Shown: positions 24,095 to 32,923 of the stretch, in pieces
Position numbering within the stretch: the stretch's first letter is position 1
Layout: every line of letters starts with the position of its first letter
NCBI GenBank assembly: GCA_937911935.1
Contig: CALDQH010000087.1
Coordinates: 1-35,273, forward strand
Direction: 5' to 3'
DNA: 35,273 nt
Origin: an uncultured Bacteroidales bacterium
GTDB lineage: Bacteria; Bacteroidota; Bacteroidia; Bacteroidales; Paludibacteraceae
Made by a program: the position numbers and the translations under genes
The notes under the pieces: model-generated
The model's database searches: none
What the model was told of the DNA's origin: nothing
Seen by the model: only the letters and a program-made list of their open reading frames with translations

Positions 24095-25368
24095 GCTGTA
24101 GTAACGATTTTAAAGAGTTTATCGTTTCGGCGAAGTACCTCGGTAGTTTTAATGGAGAAAACATCGCCTTTATTCACCTCATCAACAGGTTTTAAATCAA
24201 GGCGTAATTCGTCTATGGTAGCTTCGTAAGCACCAGTGGTTTCGCCTGTTACCAAAATTTTATCGCCTATTTTTAGGTTTTGAGTTTCTAAGATGCATTC
24301 TGCCACCCCAATCTTTTTAAAGTAATTGGTAATTTTTCCGATGTACATTTTCTTTTCGACGGCAGACGAGCCGTAACGAGGACTCCATTCGCCCAAGCGT
24401 TGTCCCAAATAATAACCGTTCCAAAAACCACGGTTGAATACGCGCGATAGGCTATCGTCCCAAGCAGCAATTTTTTCTTCGCTGAAAGTGCCATCTAAGC
24501 AACTATCTATAGCTTGGCGGTAAGCACTTACTACATGCTTAACGTATTCGGCGCCACGGGCACGCCCTTCTATTTTAAAGACACGCACCCCCGATTGCAT
24601 CATTTTATTGATGAAATGGATGGTTTTTAAATCTTTGGGCGACATGATATAGGCATTATCCACATCTAACTCAACATCGCCTTCTTTGTCTAAAACGGTG
24701 TAAGCCCGACGGCACACTTGCATACAAGAACCACGGTTGGCGCTACGGTTAAACTCGTGCAAACTCAAATAACATTTGCCCGATACTGCCATGCAAAGTG
24801 CCCCATGGCAGAACATCTCAATGCGCACTTTTTTACCATTACGGCCGCAAATATTTTCTTCTTGGATTGCTTGGTATATTTTAGCAACCTGGTCCATATT
24901 CAACTCACGCGCTAACACCACCACATCGGCAAATTGAGCGTAAAATTTAAGAGCTTCTACGTTGGCAATGTTTAATTGGGTAGAAAGGTGTACCTCAACC
25001 CCTTGGCTACAAGCATATTGCATAGCCGCCACATCGGCTGCAATAATGGCTGACACGCCCGCATCTTTTGCCGTATCAACAATGGCACGCATAGCCTCTA
25101 AGTCGTCATCGTACAAAACAGTATTAACGGTTAAATACGTTTTAACGCCTTTTTCGTTGCAACGTGCTACAATCTGACGCAAATCGTCGTGCGTAAAATT
25201 ACTGGACGAATGGCTGCGCATATTTAATTTTTCGATACCAAAATACACCGAATCGGCACCTGCCTGCAAAGCAGCTGCCAAACTCTCCCACGAGCCTACA
25301 GGCGCCATAATTTCGTAATCTTCTCTGCTACCCAACAAGGCTGGGTTTACTAAAGGTTGTTGGTTCAT
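24091..25368 (-). CDS. Peptidase U32 family protein (RNA hydroxylation type)
   Basis: 425 residues. The N-terminal barrel begins YEIMAPVGSWESLAAALQAGADSVYFG, as in the U32 family. The cysteine cluster FCHGALCMAVSGKC with SANRGSCMQVCRR near residues 185-222 is conserved in members, including TrhP (YegQ) and RlhA, that hydroxylate tRNA U34 or 23S rRNA using prephenate-derived chemistry and an iron-sulfur cluster. The family was originally named a collagenase, which is now doubted. The C-terminal beta domain ends in EVNKGDVFSIKTTEVLRRND. I cannot choose between TrhP and RlhA function from sequence alone. It follows wecB by 53 nt and overlaps the AsmA-like gene. Confidence 0.85.
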   Translation of the reverse strand: MNQQPLVNPALLGSREDYEIMAPVGSWESLAAALQAGADSVYFGIEKLNMRSHSSSNFTHDDLRQIVARCNEKGVKTYLTVNTVLYDDDLEAMRAIVDTAKDAGVSAIIAADVAAMQYACSQGVEVHLSTQLNIANVEALKFYAQFADVVVLARELNMDQVAKIYQAIQEENICGRNGKKVRIEMFCHGALCMAVSGKCYLSLHEFNRSANRGSCMQVCRRAYTVLDKEGDVELDVDNAYIMSPKDLKTIHFINKMMQSGVRVFKIEGRARGAEYVKHVVSAYRQAIDSCLDGTFSEEKIAAWDDSLSRVFNRGFWNGYYLGQRLGEWSPRYGSSAVEKKMYIGKITNYFKKIGVAECILETQNLKIGDKILVTGETTGAYEATIDELRLDLKPVDEVNKGDVFSIKTTEVLRRNDKLFKIVTTA

Positions 25369-25413
25369 ATCGCTTTGTTGTTATTTGTTATTTATACAGC
25401 AACTCGTACTAAG

Positions 25414-25436
25414 GAGCGATGTTATGAGCATCGCTC
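25414..25436 (-). other. Inverted repeat overlapping the wecB stop codon
   Basis: GAGCGATG (25414-25421) and CATCGCTC (25429-25436) are perfectly complementary around a 7-nt loop containing the wecB stop codon. In the minus direction no T tract follows, so it is a weak terminator or an mRNA end structure. Confidence 0.45.
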
Positions 25437-26576
25437 TATCAATGCCCTGACTATCTTAGAAGCAGCCATACCATCGCCAAAAAGAGGCGGGAAATGTACT
25501 ATTTTATGTTCAAATAGGTGAAATGCATCGACAATAGCCTGTACATCTGCATCCACCAACATTCCTGCCTTAGCCTGCAAAATTTCTACCCATTCGGTTT
25601 CGCTTCGTAAAATAAGACACGGTTTTTCAAAAAAGAAAGCCTCTTTTTGTACACCGCCCGAATCGGTAATAACCATCGAGGCCTGTTTTTCGAGTAAAAC
25701 CATATCTAAAAACGAGGCAGGCGGAATGATTTTTAGCCCTTTCGCATTCGTTACTTTATTTAGAACATTTTTCGATAAAAGTACCTCCATCTGCTTGCGT
25801 GTACGCGGGTGCAAAGGCAGCACAACAGTTTTAAACTCCGAAATGTGCAGCAGAGCCTCAAAGATAGCCGACAATCGCTCGGCATTATCGGTATTATTGG
25901 CACGATGAATCGTAGCTAAAATAAAATCCCCTTTTTGCAAAGAAAGTTCCGATAAAATGGCACTTTTTTGCTCGGCAAGCGTAGCAAAATAAAGGCTATT
26001 ATCGTACATAACATCGCCGCTTAAAATAACTTTGCGCTCTTTGTTCTTTAAAAATTGAGCAGGCGATGCAAGCAACCCTTCCTTGGCCAAATTATCGATA
26101 GCCACCTGAGTGGGAGCAAAAAGAAGGGAAGATACTTGATCACATAAAATACGGTTTATTTCCTCGGGCATGCTCATGTTATACGAACGCAAACCAGCCT
26201 CTACATGAAAAACAGGAATGTTCAACTTAGACGCTGCAAGGGCTCCTGCTAAGGTAGAATTGGTATCGCCATACACCAAAACCCCGTCAAAATGGTCCGA
26301 AAGTAACACTTTCTCAATGCCTTCTATCATTTTGGCAGTCTGCTCACCATGATGACCCGAACCTGCTTGCAAGCGATAATAAGGCTTGGGAATACCCAAT
26401 TCCTCAAAAAAAATCTCCGACATATTGGCATCGTAATGCTGTCCCGTATGCAAAATTCGCTCTTCGATAATTGGCAACAACCCACTGGCACGATTTACCT
26501 GTTGTATCTCGCGCGATATGGCTGCCGCCTTGATAAACTGCGGACGAGCACCAATGATGGTCAAAATTCGAATCAT
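25422..26576 (-). CDS. wecB: UDP-N-acetylglucosamine 2-epimerase (non-hydrolysing)
   Basis: 384 residues. It interconverts UDP-GlcNAc and UDP-ManNAc, supplying ManNAc-containing surface polysaccharide. Signature motifs are IIGARPQFIKAAA at the N-terminus, VLVYGDTNSTLAGALAA near 100, FHVEAGLRSYNMSMPEEINR near 125-145, LPLHPRTRK near 256 and MVITDSGGVQKEAFFFEKP near 290-310. It lies in no polysaccharide cluster and may head an operon with the U32 and AsmA-like genes. A -7-like TATTTTTG ends 4 nt before the ATG, as at prmC, so the mRNA may have a very short leader. Confidence 0.93.
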   Translation of the reverse strand: MIRILTIIGARPQFIKAAAISREIQQVNRASGLLPIIEERILHTGQHYDANMSEIFFEELGIPKPYYRLQAGSGHHGEQTAKMIEGIEKVLLSDHFDGVLVYGDTNSTLAGALAASKLNIPVFHVEAGLRSYNMSMPEEINRILCDQVSSLLFAPTQVAIDNLAKEGLLASPAQFLKNKERKVILSGDVMYDNSLYFATLAEQKSAILSELSLQKGDFILATIHRANNTDNAERLSAIFEALLHISEFKTVVLPLHPRTRKQMEVLLSKNVLNKVTNAKGLKIIPPASFLDMVLLEKQASMVITDSGGVQKEAFFFEKPCLILRSETEWVEILQAKAGMLVDADVQAIVDAFHLFEHKIVHFPPLFGDGMAASKIVRALIERCS

Positions 26577-26580
26577 GTTG

Positions 26581-26598
26581 CAAAAATAACGTTATTTT
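26581..26598. promoter_or_regulatory. wecB -7 element with a 16-bp palindrome
   Basis: The minus strand reads TATTTTTG at 26588-26581. It overlaps the perfect palindrome AAAATAAC-GTTATTTT (26583-26598). A TTTG box 19-21 nt upstream is absent. A second TATTTTTG on the plus strand at 26632-26639 could serve the next gene rightwards. Confidence 0.4.
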
Positions 26599-26720
26599 CT
26601 CCTTATGATGCAATGGTTTGCAAAAAAAGATTATTTTTGTAAGGTTGAATGCTTTTTGTTGCAAAGCAATTTAATCAATTTGGTAATCTGTCAACAAAAT
26701 AACCCAAACAAATACATACC

Positions 26721-29700
26721 ATGAAAAAAAATCTACTCACGTTGTTTGCAGGACTTATTATGGCTATCAGTCCTGCTGTTGCCGATGTCACTTTTACGGT
26801 GAATGTACCTTCGGGCACCAAGCAATGCTACGTAACGGGCGAATTGCCTGCGCTCTCTAATTGGTCGGCAGGAGCAGCCGTGCCCATGACCAAAGTTGAT
26901 GGGAAAGACCAATTTACCGTGACTATTGTAGGCATTACAGCAGCCGATGTAAAAGCATCACAAGGCTACAAATACATTTGCGGACCCGATTGGAAATACG
27001 TAGAAATAACAGCTAGTAGTGGCGAAGTTTCCAACCGCAAAACGGTGGGTAATCCTGATACCGTTGCCAAATGGCGCAATACCTACAACCCCATTGGTTT
27101 GGTAGAAAAGTACACCATTAACGGCAAGAACTACCCCGTTCAGATTTTGCTACCTGCTGCTTACGACAAAACCAAGTCGTACCCCGTTACCTATATGTTT
27201 GGCAGACACATGCGCTACCGTGATGCTGGCGACGATGCACAAATGGGCGACCGTATTTTGTATTCGGGCTCGTGGAACGTAGCCAGTGCCATTAACACCA
27301 TGGAATCTGCTGGCGAAAATCCGGGCATTATTGTTGTTATTTATGCTCAACTCCCCGAATTTACGCCGTGGAAAAACGAAGAATTTATGGGAACAGGTGC
27401 TGCTGACAAATTCTTATCGAGCGTGGTAAAAGAATTTATTCCTGTATTTGAACAAAAATACAGTGTCGATAAGCAAAACAGAACCATCACAGGTGCCGAC
27501 GTAGCTGGTCTGTTTGCCTACTATGCAGCTATCCAGCACCCAGACCTATTTGGATCGTGTGGTTTGTTTGCTCCTTCGTTTTGGTACAACAAAGAAGCTC
27601 TAGCAGCTTACATGGAAGGTTTTACCCCCAAAGCTACCAATACCAAATTTGTGTTTACATCGGCTAAAAACGACATGGAATTTACCCGTACCGACAACGC
27701 TACCTTTATGGGGTATTTAAAAGAGGCGGGTTATACCAACATCAAAACGTTGAACAGCACTACAGGTATGCACGACGACAAAACGTGGGGCAGTCAATTT
27801 CCTGTCGTGTTTAAATACCTAAAAGGCATCAGCGAAGACGCATCGCTTACCGATGTTCAAAGCCGCAGTCTAGCTGTAGAAAATCGTGCAGCAACCGATG
27901 TTCAAAGCACTTGGACCTTTATGAAAGGCGAAGGCACTACTACCCTTACATGTACCGACTACAAAACCACTTCGGGCTATTTCTATAAAGATGGTAAAAC
28001 TGCCACACCAGCACAAATTATCGCGGTAGAAATTCCCGTAGATGGCAAAACATACTCCTACTATTGGAACTTAAACAATGGCAGCGATTGTAGCGGTTCT
28101 TTACTAATAAATTCAAATAAAAGTATTGGTTTTAAAAATTCGAGAACCACTCCTTCTTGGCAACGAGTAGCTGTGTTTGAGGATGGTTCTTACAAAGAAT
28201 CTGCTGTTAGTGCTTCTTTATTTAAAATAAATGGCATAACGGCAAAAGTAGGTGCAAACTTTACAGTCAGTGCCGTATTAGAATTTGATGAAGACAAAAC
28301 AGTTTCAGTACGCTCTTCTACCGTAAACTCGGGTGGCGACAATGGCGAGATGGTTAGCGGAACCGTTTCTGACGATTGTACCTCTGCAAAAATTACCTAC
28401 TCCTACCTAACCAACCAACTCATCATTGAAGAAGGCGTAGAAGCAGAGAAAGAAGCTATTGATTTGGATTACTTTAAAGGCGAACCTGCGGTTGTACGAA
28501 CAGGTAGCACCGTAAAAGTAAAGGTAAAAATCAACGACCTAAATGGCAATACAGTTGCCTATCGCATGAACCATAACAATCAATCGTCCGAAGCCATCAT
28601 CTTTACCAAAGGAAGCAATGGCGAATCGTACTATACCATCACTAACGCTCAAAGCGGCATTTATGGTTTTTATATGGATGTAACGGTGGCTGGAACTACC
28701 ACAAAAGCCTACAAGGCCGTTTACGTAAAAGTATTGGACGGAAAAACCATCGAGCCCAAGATTCACACCAATCCCTATGCTGAAATAAACTGGGCAACCA
28801 TCAACCAATACAAAGGTAATTTCCACACACATACCACCCAATCGAACGATGCAGCAGACAACTTTACCACCGCTTATGTAGTAGATAAGTACCACAGCGC
28901 AGGCTATAAGATTTTATCGCTTACCGACCACGACTACAACCCCTACCCATGGACGATGTTCCCTCAATTTAAACCAGGAGTTCAAGCTCGCGATCCACAA
29001 GCCTTGGGTATGTTGGCTGTTCCTGGCAACGAATTAAGCAAGGACAACACCAATAGTTGGAACGAAAGCAGTGGCGGACAATTTAATCACCACAACGACT
29101 TCTTTACAGGACGTCAAGGACAAGAATTTGCCTCGCTACAAGAATCCTATGCCTATACCTACGCCCTTGGCGGTATGCAAATTATTAACCACCCTGGACA
29201 ATATTGGGATTTGGGTACCACCTATTCCGAAACCGCTAAAAATGGTCCTGGCTGGCACGCAAATAACTTTAAAACCTATCCATCGCTTATTGGTTTAGAG
29301 GTTTATAACCAAGGCAATCGTCGTCCTAACGACCGCATTTTGTGGGATCAAATTTTGGATCGTACGATGCCAAGCAAAACCGTATTTGGCTACTCTTGCG
29401 ATGATGCGCACAACGACGATCAGTTGTTTAAGAACTACAACTTTATGCTCATGGAAGATTTGACCACCGAAGAGCTAAAAGATGCCATGCGCAAAGGCGA
29501 AAGCTATTTCTGCTACGAACCCCTTGGTTCTGGTAAAGGCAAAGCACCTCGCATTAGCAATATAGTTGTTGACGAAGACAACAAAACCATTACCATTGAG
29601 GCAAATGGCGATGTTTGCTGGATTTATTCGACCGATAAAACTTCCACATCCAATTCGTCGCGCCGCAGTACGGTGGTAGGACACGGCAACACCTTTAGCT

Positions 29701-30050
29701 ACGATGGCTACCAAGGTAGTTACGTGCGTGCCTTTATTACCAACGCATACGGCGAAACCTGTACACAACCCATTAGCTTTGTCGATGTCAATTACGTGGG
29801 CGTAAACGACACCCAAGAAGAAGGTCCACTAACCATGGTGCTATACCCCAACCCCACTACCGACCAAATATCGGTATTCTTGAACGCATCGGAACAAGAA
29901 GAAAACATCTACGTATTTGACCTTAACGGCAAAAACGTGCTCAACAAAACCGTTGATGGTGCCATTACCGTTTTGCCCACCGAGTCTTTGACAACAGGCA
30001 TGTACGTGGTACGCTGCGGAAACCGAATGGGTAAATTTATTAAGAAGTAA
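26721..30050 (+). CDS. T9SS-secreted protein: starch-binding-like, esterase-like and PHP domains
   Basis: 1109 residues. A signal peptide (MKKNLLTLFAGLIMAISPAVA) precedes a CBM20-like domain (VTGELPALSNW, about 22-105). An esterase D-type alpha/beta-hydrolase domain follows (about 115-370): the nucleophile elbow, usually G-x-S-x-G-G, reads GADVAG (258-263), with Asp260 in place of Ser, although a His (H351 in MHDDKTW) is kept. Residues 390-690 are beta-rich and unassigned. A PHP metal-dependent phosphoesterase domain comes next (about 695-960): FHTHTTQSND near 700, TDHDYN near 734, INHPGQ near 820 and CDDAHND near 890. The last ~75 residues, from LYPNPTTDQISVFLNA, are a T9SS type A sorting domain ending MGKFIKK. 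Probably exported and attached to the cell surface; substrate unknown, perhaps glycan- or phosphodiester-related. Confidence 0.85.
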   Translation: MKKNLLTLFAGLIMAISPAVADVTFTVNVPSGTKQCYVTGELPALSNWSAGAAVPMTKVDGKDQFTVTIVGITAADVKASQGYKYICGPDWKYVEITASSGEVSNRKTVGNPDTVAKWRNTYNPIGLVEKYTINGKNYPVQILLPAAYDKTKSYPVTYMFGRHMRYRDAGDDAQMGDRILYSGSWNVASAINTMESAGENPGIIVVIYAQLPEFTPWKNEEFMGTGAADKFLSSVVKEFIPVFEQKYSVDKQNRTITGADVAGLFAYYAAIQHPDLFGSCGLFAPSFWYNKEALAAYMEGFTPKATNTKFVFTSAKNDMEFTRTDNATFMGYLKEAGYTNIKTLNSTTGMHDDKTWGSQFPVVFKYLKGISEDASLTDVQSRSLAVENRAATDVQSTWTFMKGEGTTTLTCTDYKTTSGYFYKDGKTATPAQIIAVEIPVDGKTYSYYWNLNNGSDCSGSLLINSNKSIGFKNSRTTPSWQRVAVFEDGSYKESAVSASLFKINGITAKVGANFTVSAVLEFDEDKTVSVRSSTVNSGGDNGEMVSGTVSDDCTSAKITYSYLTNQLIIEEGVEAEKEAIDLDYFKGEPAVVRTGSTVKVKVKINDLNGNTVAYRMNHNNQSSEAIIFTKGSNGESYYTITNAQSGIYGFYMDVTVAGTTTKAYKAVYVKVLDGKTIEPKIHTNPYAEINWATINQYKGNFHTHTTQSNDAADNFTTAYVVDKYHSAGYKILSLTDHDYNPYPWTMFPQFKPGVQARDPQALGMLAVPGNELSKDNTNSWNESSGGQFNHHNDFFTGRQGQEFASLQESYAYTYALGGMQIINHPGQYWDLGTTYSETAKNGPGWHANNFKTYPSLIGLEVYNQGNRRPNDRILWDQILDRTMPSKTVFGYSCDDAHNDDQLFKNYNFMLMEDLTTEELKDAMRKGESYFCYEPLGSGKGKAPRISNIVVDEDNKTITIEANGDVCWIYSTDKTSTSNSSRRSTVVGHGNTFSYDGYQGSYVRAFITNAYGETCTQPISFVDVNYVGVNDTQEEGPLTMVLYPNPTTDQISVFLNASEQEENIYVFDLNGKNVLNKTVDGAITVLPTESLTTGMYVVRCGNRMGKFIKK

Positions 30051-30077
30051 AAAAGGTTATTTTCTATAAATAGCTAT

Positions 30078-30113
30078 AAAAAGGCGAATCTGTTTATGCA
30101 GTTCGCCTTTTTT
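30078..30113 (+). terminator. Terminator of the T9SS-secreted protein gene
   Basis: AAAAAGGCGAA and TTCGCCTTTTT arms with an inner CTG/CAG pair, followed by more T. It lies 28 nt after the stop codon and separates this gene from hsdR. Confidence 0.9.
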
Positions 30114-30194
30114 CTTATTTTACACATAGTTTTACCAAAAAAAGATGTAACTTCGCTAAATGCTTCTTTTTTACAAAAACTAACCTCAAGTACT

Positions 30195-32918
30195 ATGACT
30201 CCAGAACAAAAAGCAAGAAAACAAATTGATAATTTATTTAGGGGAGCAGGCTGGCAAGTTGTTAGCAGAGAAGAATACGCCCCAAACATATCTGCGGTTG
30301 CTATAGAGGAAGGTCTTTTAAAGAATAATAAACGAGCAGATTATTTCCTTTTTCTAAACGGTAAGGCTGTTGGCGTTTTAGAAGCAAAAAGAGAAGATTT
30401 AAAGGAGGACTTATCATGCGCATGTGAACAGGCTGAGATATATGCAAAGGGAGTTCCTTCTAGATACCAAGCTTATCAAAGACCACTACCATTAATTTAC
30501 CTTTCCAATGGGAAACAAGTTTTATTTAAAGACTTTCGAGACCCTAATTCTGAACTTGTAGAACTTAATAGAATACATACACCCAAAGAAATTGTAAAAC
30601 TGCTAGGAATTAAAGACGAATATGCAGCCTTACCTATGCTCACTGAACGTGAGAAAAAAGCATTGCGTGCCTGTCAATATGAAGCTATAACTAAGTTGGA
30701 AGAATCCTTTAAAACTGGGCAAAACCGAGCACTTATGGTTTTGGCTACAGGTTCAGGTAAGACATATACTGCTTGCATGGCTGCATATAGAATGCTCTCT
30801 TATACACCAATGAAACGAGTTCTTTTCTTGGTGGATAGAAACAACCTTGGTAAGCAGGCAGAAGGTGAGTTCGGCATGTTCCGTTTGACAGAGAATGGTG
30901 ATCCATTCAACACAATATTTACGGTTAATAGACTTCGTTCTGCAAAAGTACCGACAGATAGCAATGTTGTTATTTGCACTATTCAGCGTCTTTTCTCTTT
31001 ATTGAAGGGAGAAGATATTAACGATAGTGATGACGATGAGAATTATGGAGCAGATGAGGTAAATGAGATTGCTTTGCCTACAAACCTTACGTTGCCGTCA
31101 GATTTCTTTGATATGATTATCATCGACGAGTGTCACCGTTCTATCTATGGCAATTGGCGTAAGGTTTTGGATTATTTCAGTAGCGCAAAGATGATAGGTC
31201 TTACTGCGACTCCAGCACCTGAGACATTGGCATTCTTTAATAACAATCGCATTGTAAACTACACTTTGGAGAAATCTATTGCAGATGGTGTCAATGTCGA
31301 TTATCGAGTATATCGTATCAAGACACAGGCGACAGAAGACGGAGGTGCTATTCGTGAAGGCGAGAAAGTTAAAAAGATTACTCGCTACACGGGCACAGTG
31401 GAGAACATCAAAAACCAAGACGAAATAACTTATACTAAGACCGAATTAAATCGCGACATTGTCAATCCTGCACAAATAAAACTCGTTCTTGAAACATATC
31501 GTGATGCTGTATATACAGAAATGTTCATTGATCCACAGCGTGATCCTAACATGGATTACTTACCAAAAACCTTGATATTTGCTCTTAATGACGCTCATGC
31601 AAGCAATATCGTAAAGATTGCAAAGGAGGTATTCGGCAGGTCTGATGATAAATTCGTACAAAAGATCACATATTCTGCAGGCGATAGCAATGAGTTGATA
31701 CGCCAGTTTCGTAATGATAAAGATTTCCGCATTGCAGTAACTGTTACGCTCGTGGCAACAGGTACCGATGTAAAACCATTGGAGGTTGTAATGTTTATGC
31801 GTGATGTGGAATCGGAGGCATTGTATACCCAGATGAAGGGCCGTGGTGTTCGTACCATTGGTGATGAACAGCTGCGTAATGTTACCCCTAATGCGTTTAG
31901 CAAAGATTTGTTCTATCTTGTCGATGCTGTGGGTGTAACCGAGCACGAGATGAAGGTAACTCGCCCGGGAGGTGATGATGGACCTGGCTATGTGATGACA
32001 CTCAAAGAGCTTCTTGAGCGTATCACTCACGGCAATGTATGCGATGAATATCTGCGTCTGTTGGCTGCCCGCTTATCGCGCATCTACAACAAGAGCAAGG
32101 AGTCGGAGCGTAACGAATTTATCAAGCTGGCCAATGCTGATATGAAAGATATCGCCATTGCCATCTACAATGCGTTGGAAGGTGATATATTGCCTCCATA
32201 CAATGATATAAATGAGCCAAACAATGAGCGTAAAGGGTTAGTTGCTCCACTTGTAAATAACCCTGAAGCAAGAAAATATCTACTTATTCTCAATGCTGGT
32301 TTTGTAACTATTTTGCAGCCTGGAGAAGACACATTGATTTCGAAGGGATTTTCATTGGAGGAGGCTAACGAAACCACAAAGGCTTTTGAGGAGTATGTCA
32401 ATGAGCACAAAGACGAGATAGAGGCGCTTCGCATTATCTACAACAATCAGGGCGAGCCTCTCACATACGCTATGCTCAAAGATTTGGAGAATAAGTTGAA
32501 GTTTGAGAATAATAAATTCAATCCACATCTTTTGTGGAATACTTATGCTCTCATCAAACCTGATGCTGTGGTTAAATTCTCAAATCAGGAAGAGAAAGAT
32601 GCTATCACCAACATTATTCAGTTGGTACGATTTGCGTATCATCAAATAACAACGTTAAACAGTCTGCACTCATCAGCCAACCAGTATTTCAACCTTTGGT
32701 GTGGTCAGATGCAACGTAGTATTACCGATGCTCAGGCAGCTCTTATTAAGCAAATAGTTTCATATATTGCGTCAAACGGATCGTGTACTATTAGGGACAT
32801 CCAAGAGTGGGATAAACCTTATGCAGCACAACTTATTTACTCGTTCGGTAATCTGGATAAAGCAAACGAGTCAATTCAATCATTATCACAGTTCTTGATT
32901 TATAGAAAAACAGCATAA
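30195..32918 (+). CDS. hsdR: Type I restriction enzyme subunit R (HsdR)
   Basis: 907 residues from ATG 30195 (MTPEQKARKQID). DNA-translocating endonuclease subunit: the N-terminal nuclease has the PD-(D/E)xK pattern, Asp near residue 48 (RADYFLFL) and EAK near 62-65. The superfamily 2 helicase motor has Walker A ATGSGKT near 183-189, Walker B/DEAD box DECHRSIYG near 311 and LTATPA near 336. QMKGRGVRT is motif VI, and the C-terminal domain (LEGDILPPYND onward) belongs to the EcoEI-type R family. Earlier in-frame starts lie in the terminator and leader and are rejected. Leading gene of hsdRMS; base and codon use vary along it, from A/T-rich at the 5' end to G-ending codons later. Confidence 0.93.
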   Translation: MTPEQKARKQIDNLFRGAGWQVVSREEYAPNISAVAIEEGLLKNNKRADYFLFLNGKAVGVLEAKREDLKEDLSCACEQAEIYAKGVPSRYQAYQRPLPLIYLSNGKQVLFKDFRDPNSELVELNRIHTPKEIVKLLGIKDEYAALPMLTEREKKALRACQYEAITKLEESFKTGQNRALMVLATGSGKTYTACMAAYRMLSYTPMKRVLFLVDRNNLGKQAEGEFGMFRLTENGDPFNTIFTVNRLRSAKVPTDSNVVICTIQRLFSLLKGEDINDSDDDENYGADEVNEIALPTNLTLPSDFFDMIIIDECHRSIYGNWRKVLDYFSSAKMIGLTATPAPETLAFFNNNRIVNYTLEKSIADGVNVDYRVYRIKTQATEDGGAIREGEKVKKITRYTGTVENIKNQDEITYTKTELNRDIVNPAQIKLVLETYRDAVYTEMFIDPQRDPNMDYLPKTLIFALNDAHASNIVKIAKEVFGRSDDKFVQKITYSAGDSNELIRQFRNDKDFRIAVTVTLVATGTDVKPLEVVMFMRDVESEALYTQMKGRGVRTIGDEQLRNVTPNAFSKDLFYLVDAVGVTEHEMKVTRPGGDDGPGYVMTLKELLERITHGNVCDEYLRLLAARLSRIYNKSKESERNEFIKLANADMKDIAIAIYNALEGDILPPYNDINEPNNERKGLVAPLVNNPEARKYLLILNAGFVTILQPGEDTLISKGFSLEEANETTKAFEEYVNEHKDEIEALRIIYNNQGEPLTYAMLKDLENKLKFENNKFNPHLLWNTYALIKPDAVVKFSNQEEKDAITNIIQLVRFAYHQITTLNSLHSSANQYFNLWCGQMQRSITDAQAALIKQIVSYIASNGSCTIRDIQEWDKPYAAQLIYSFGNLDKANESIQSLSQFLIYRKTA

Positions 32919-32923
32919 CAAAT

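Noticed and set aside
30096..30194. Upstream extension of HsdR
   Set aside because: It starts within the terminator of the preceding gene and adds a hydrophobic stretch unlike HsdR N-termini; MTPEQKARKQID is the natural start.
31560..32030. A 156-codon open frame on the minus strand within hsdR
   Set aside because: Cys- and His-rich translation typical of an antisense shadow; hsdR helicase motifs occupy the opposite strand.
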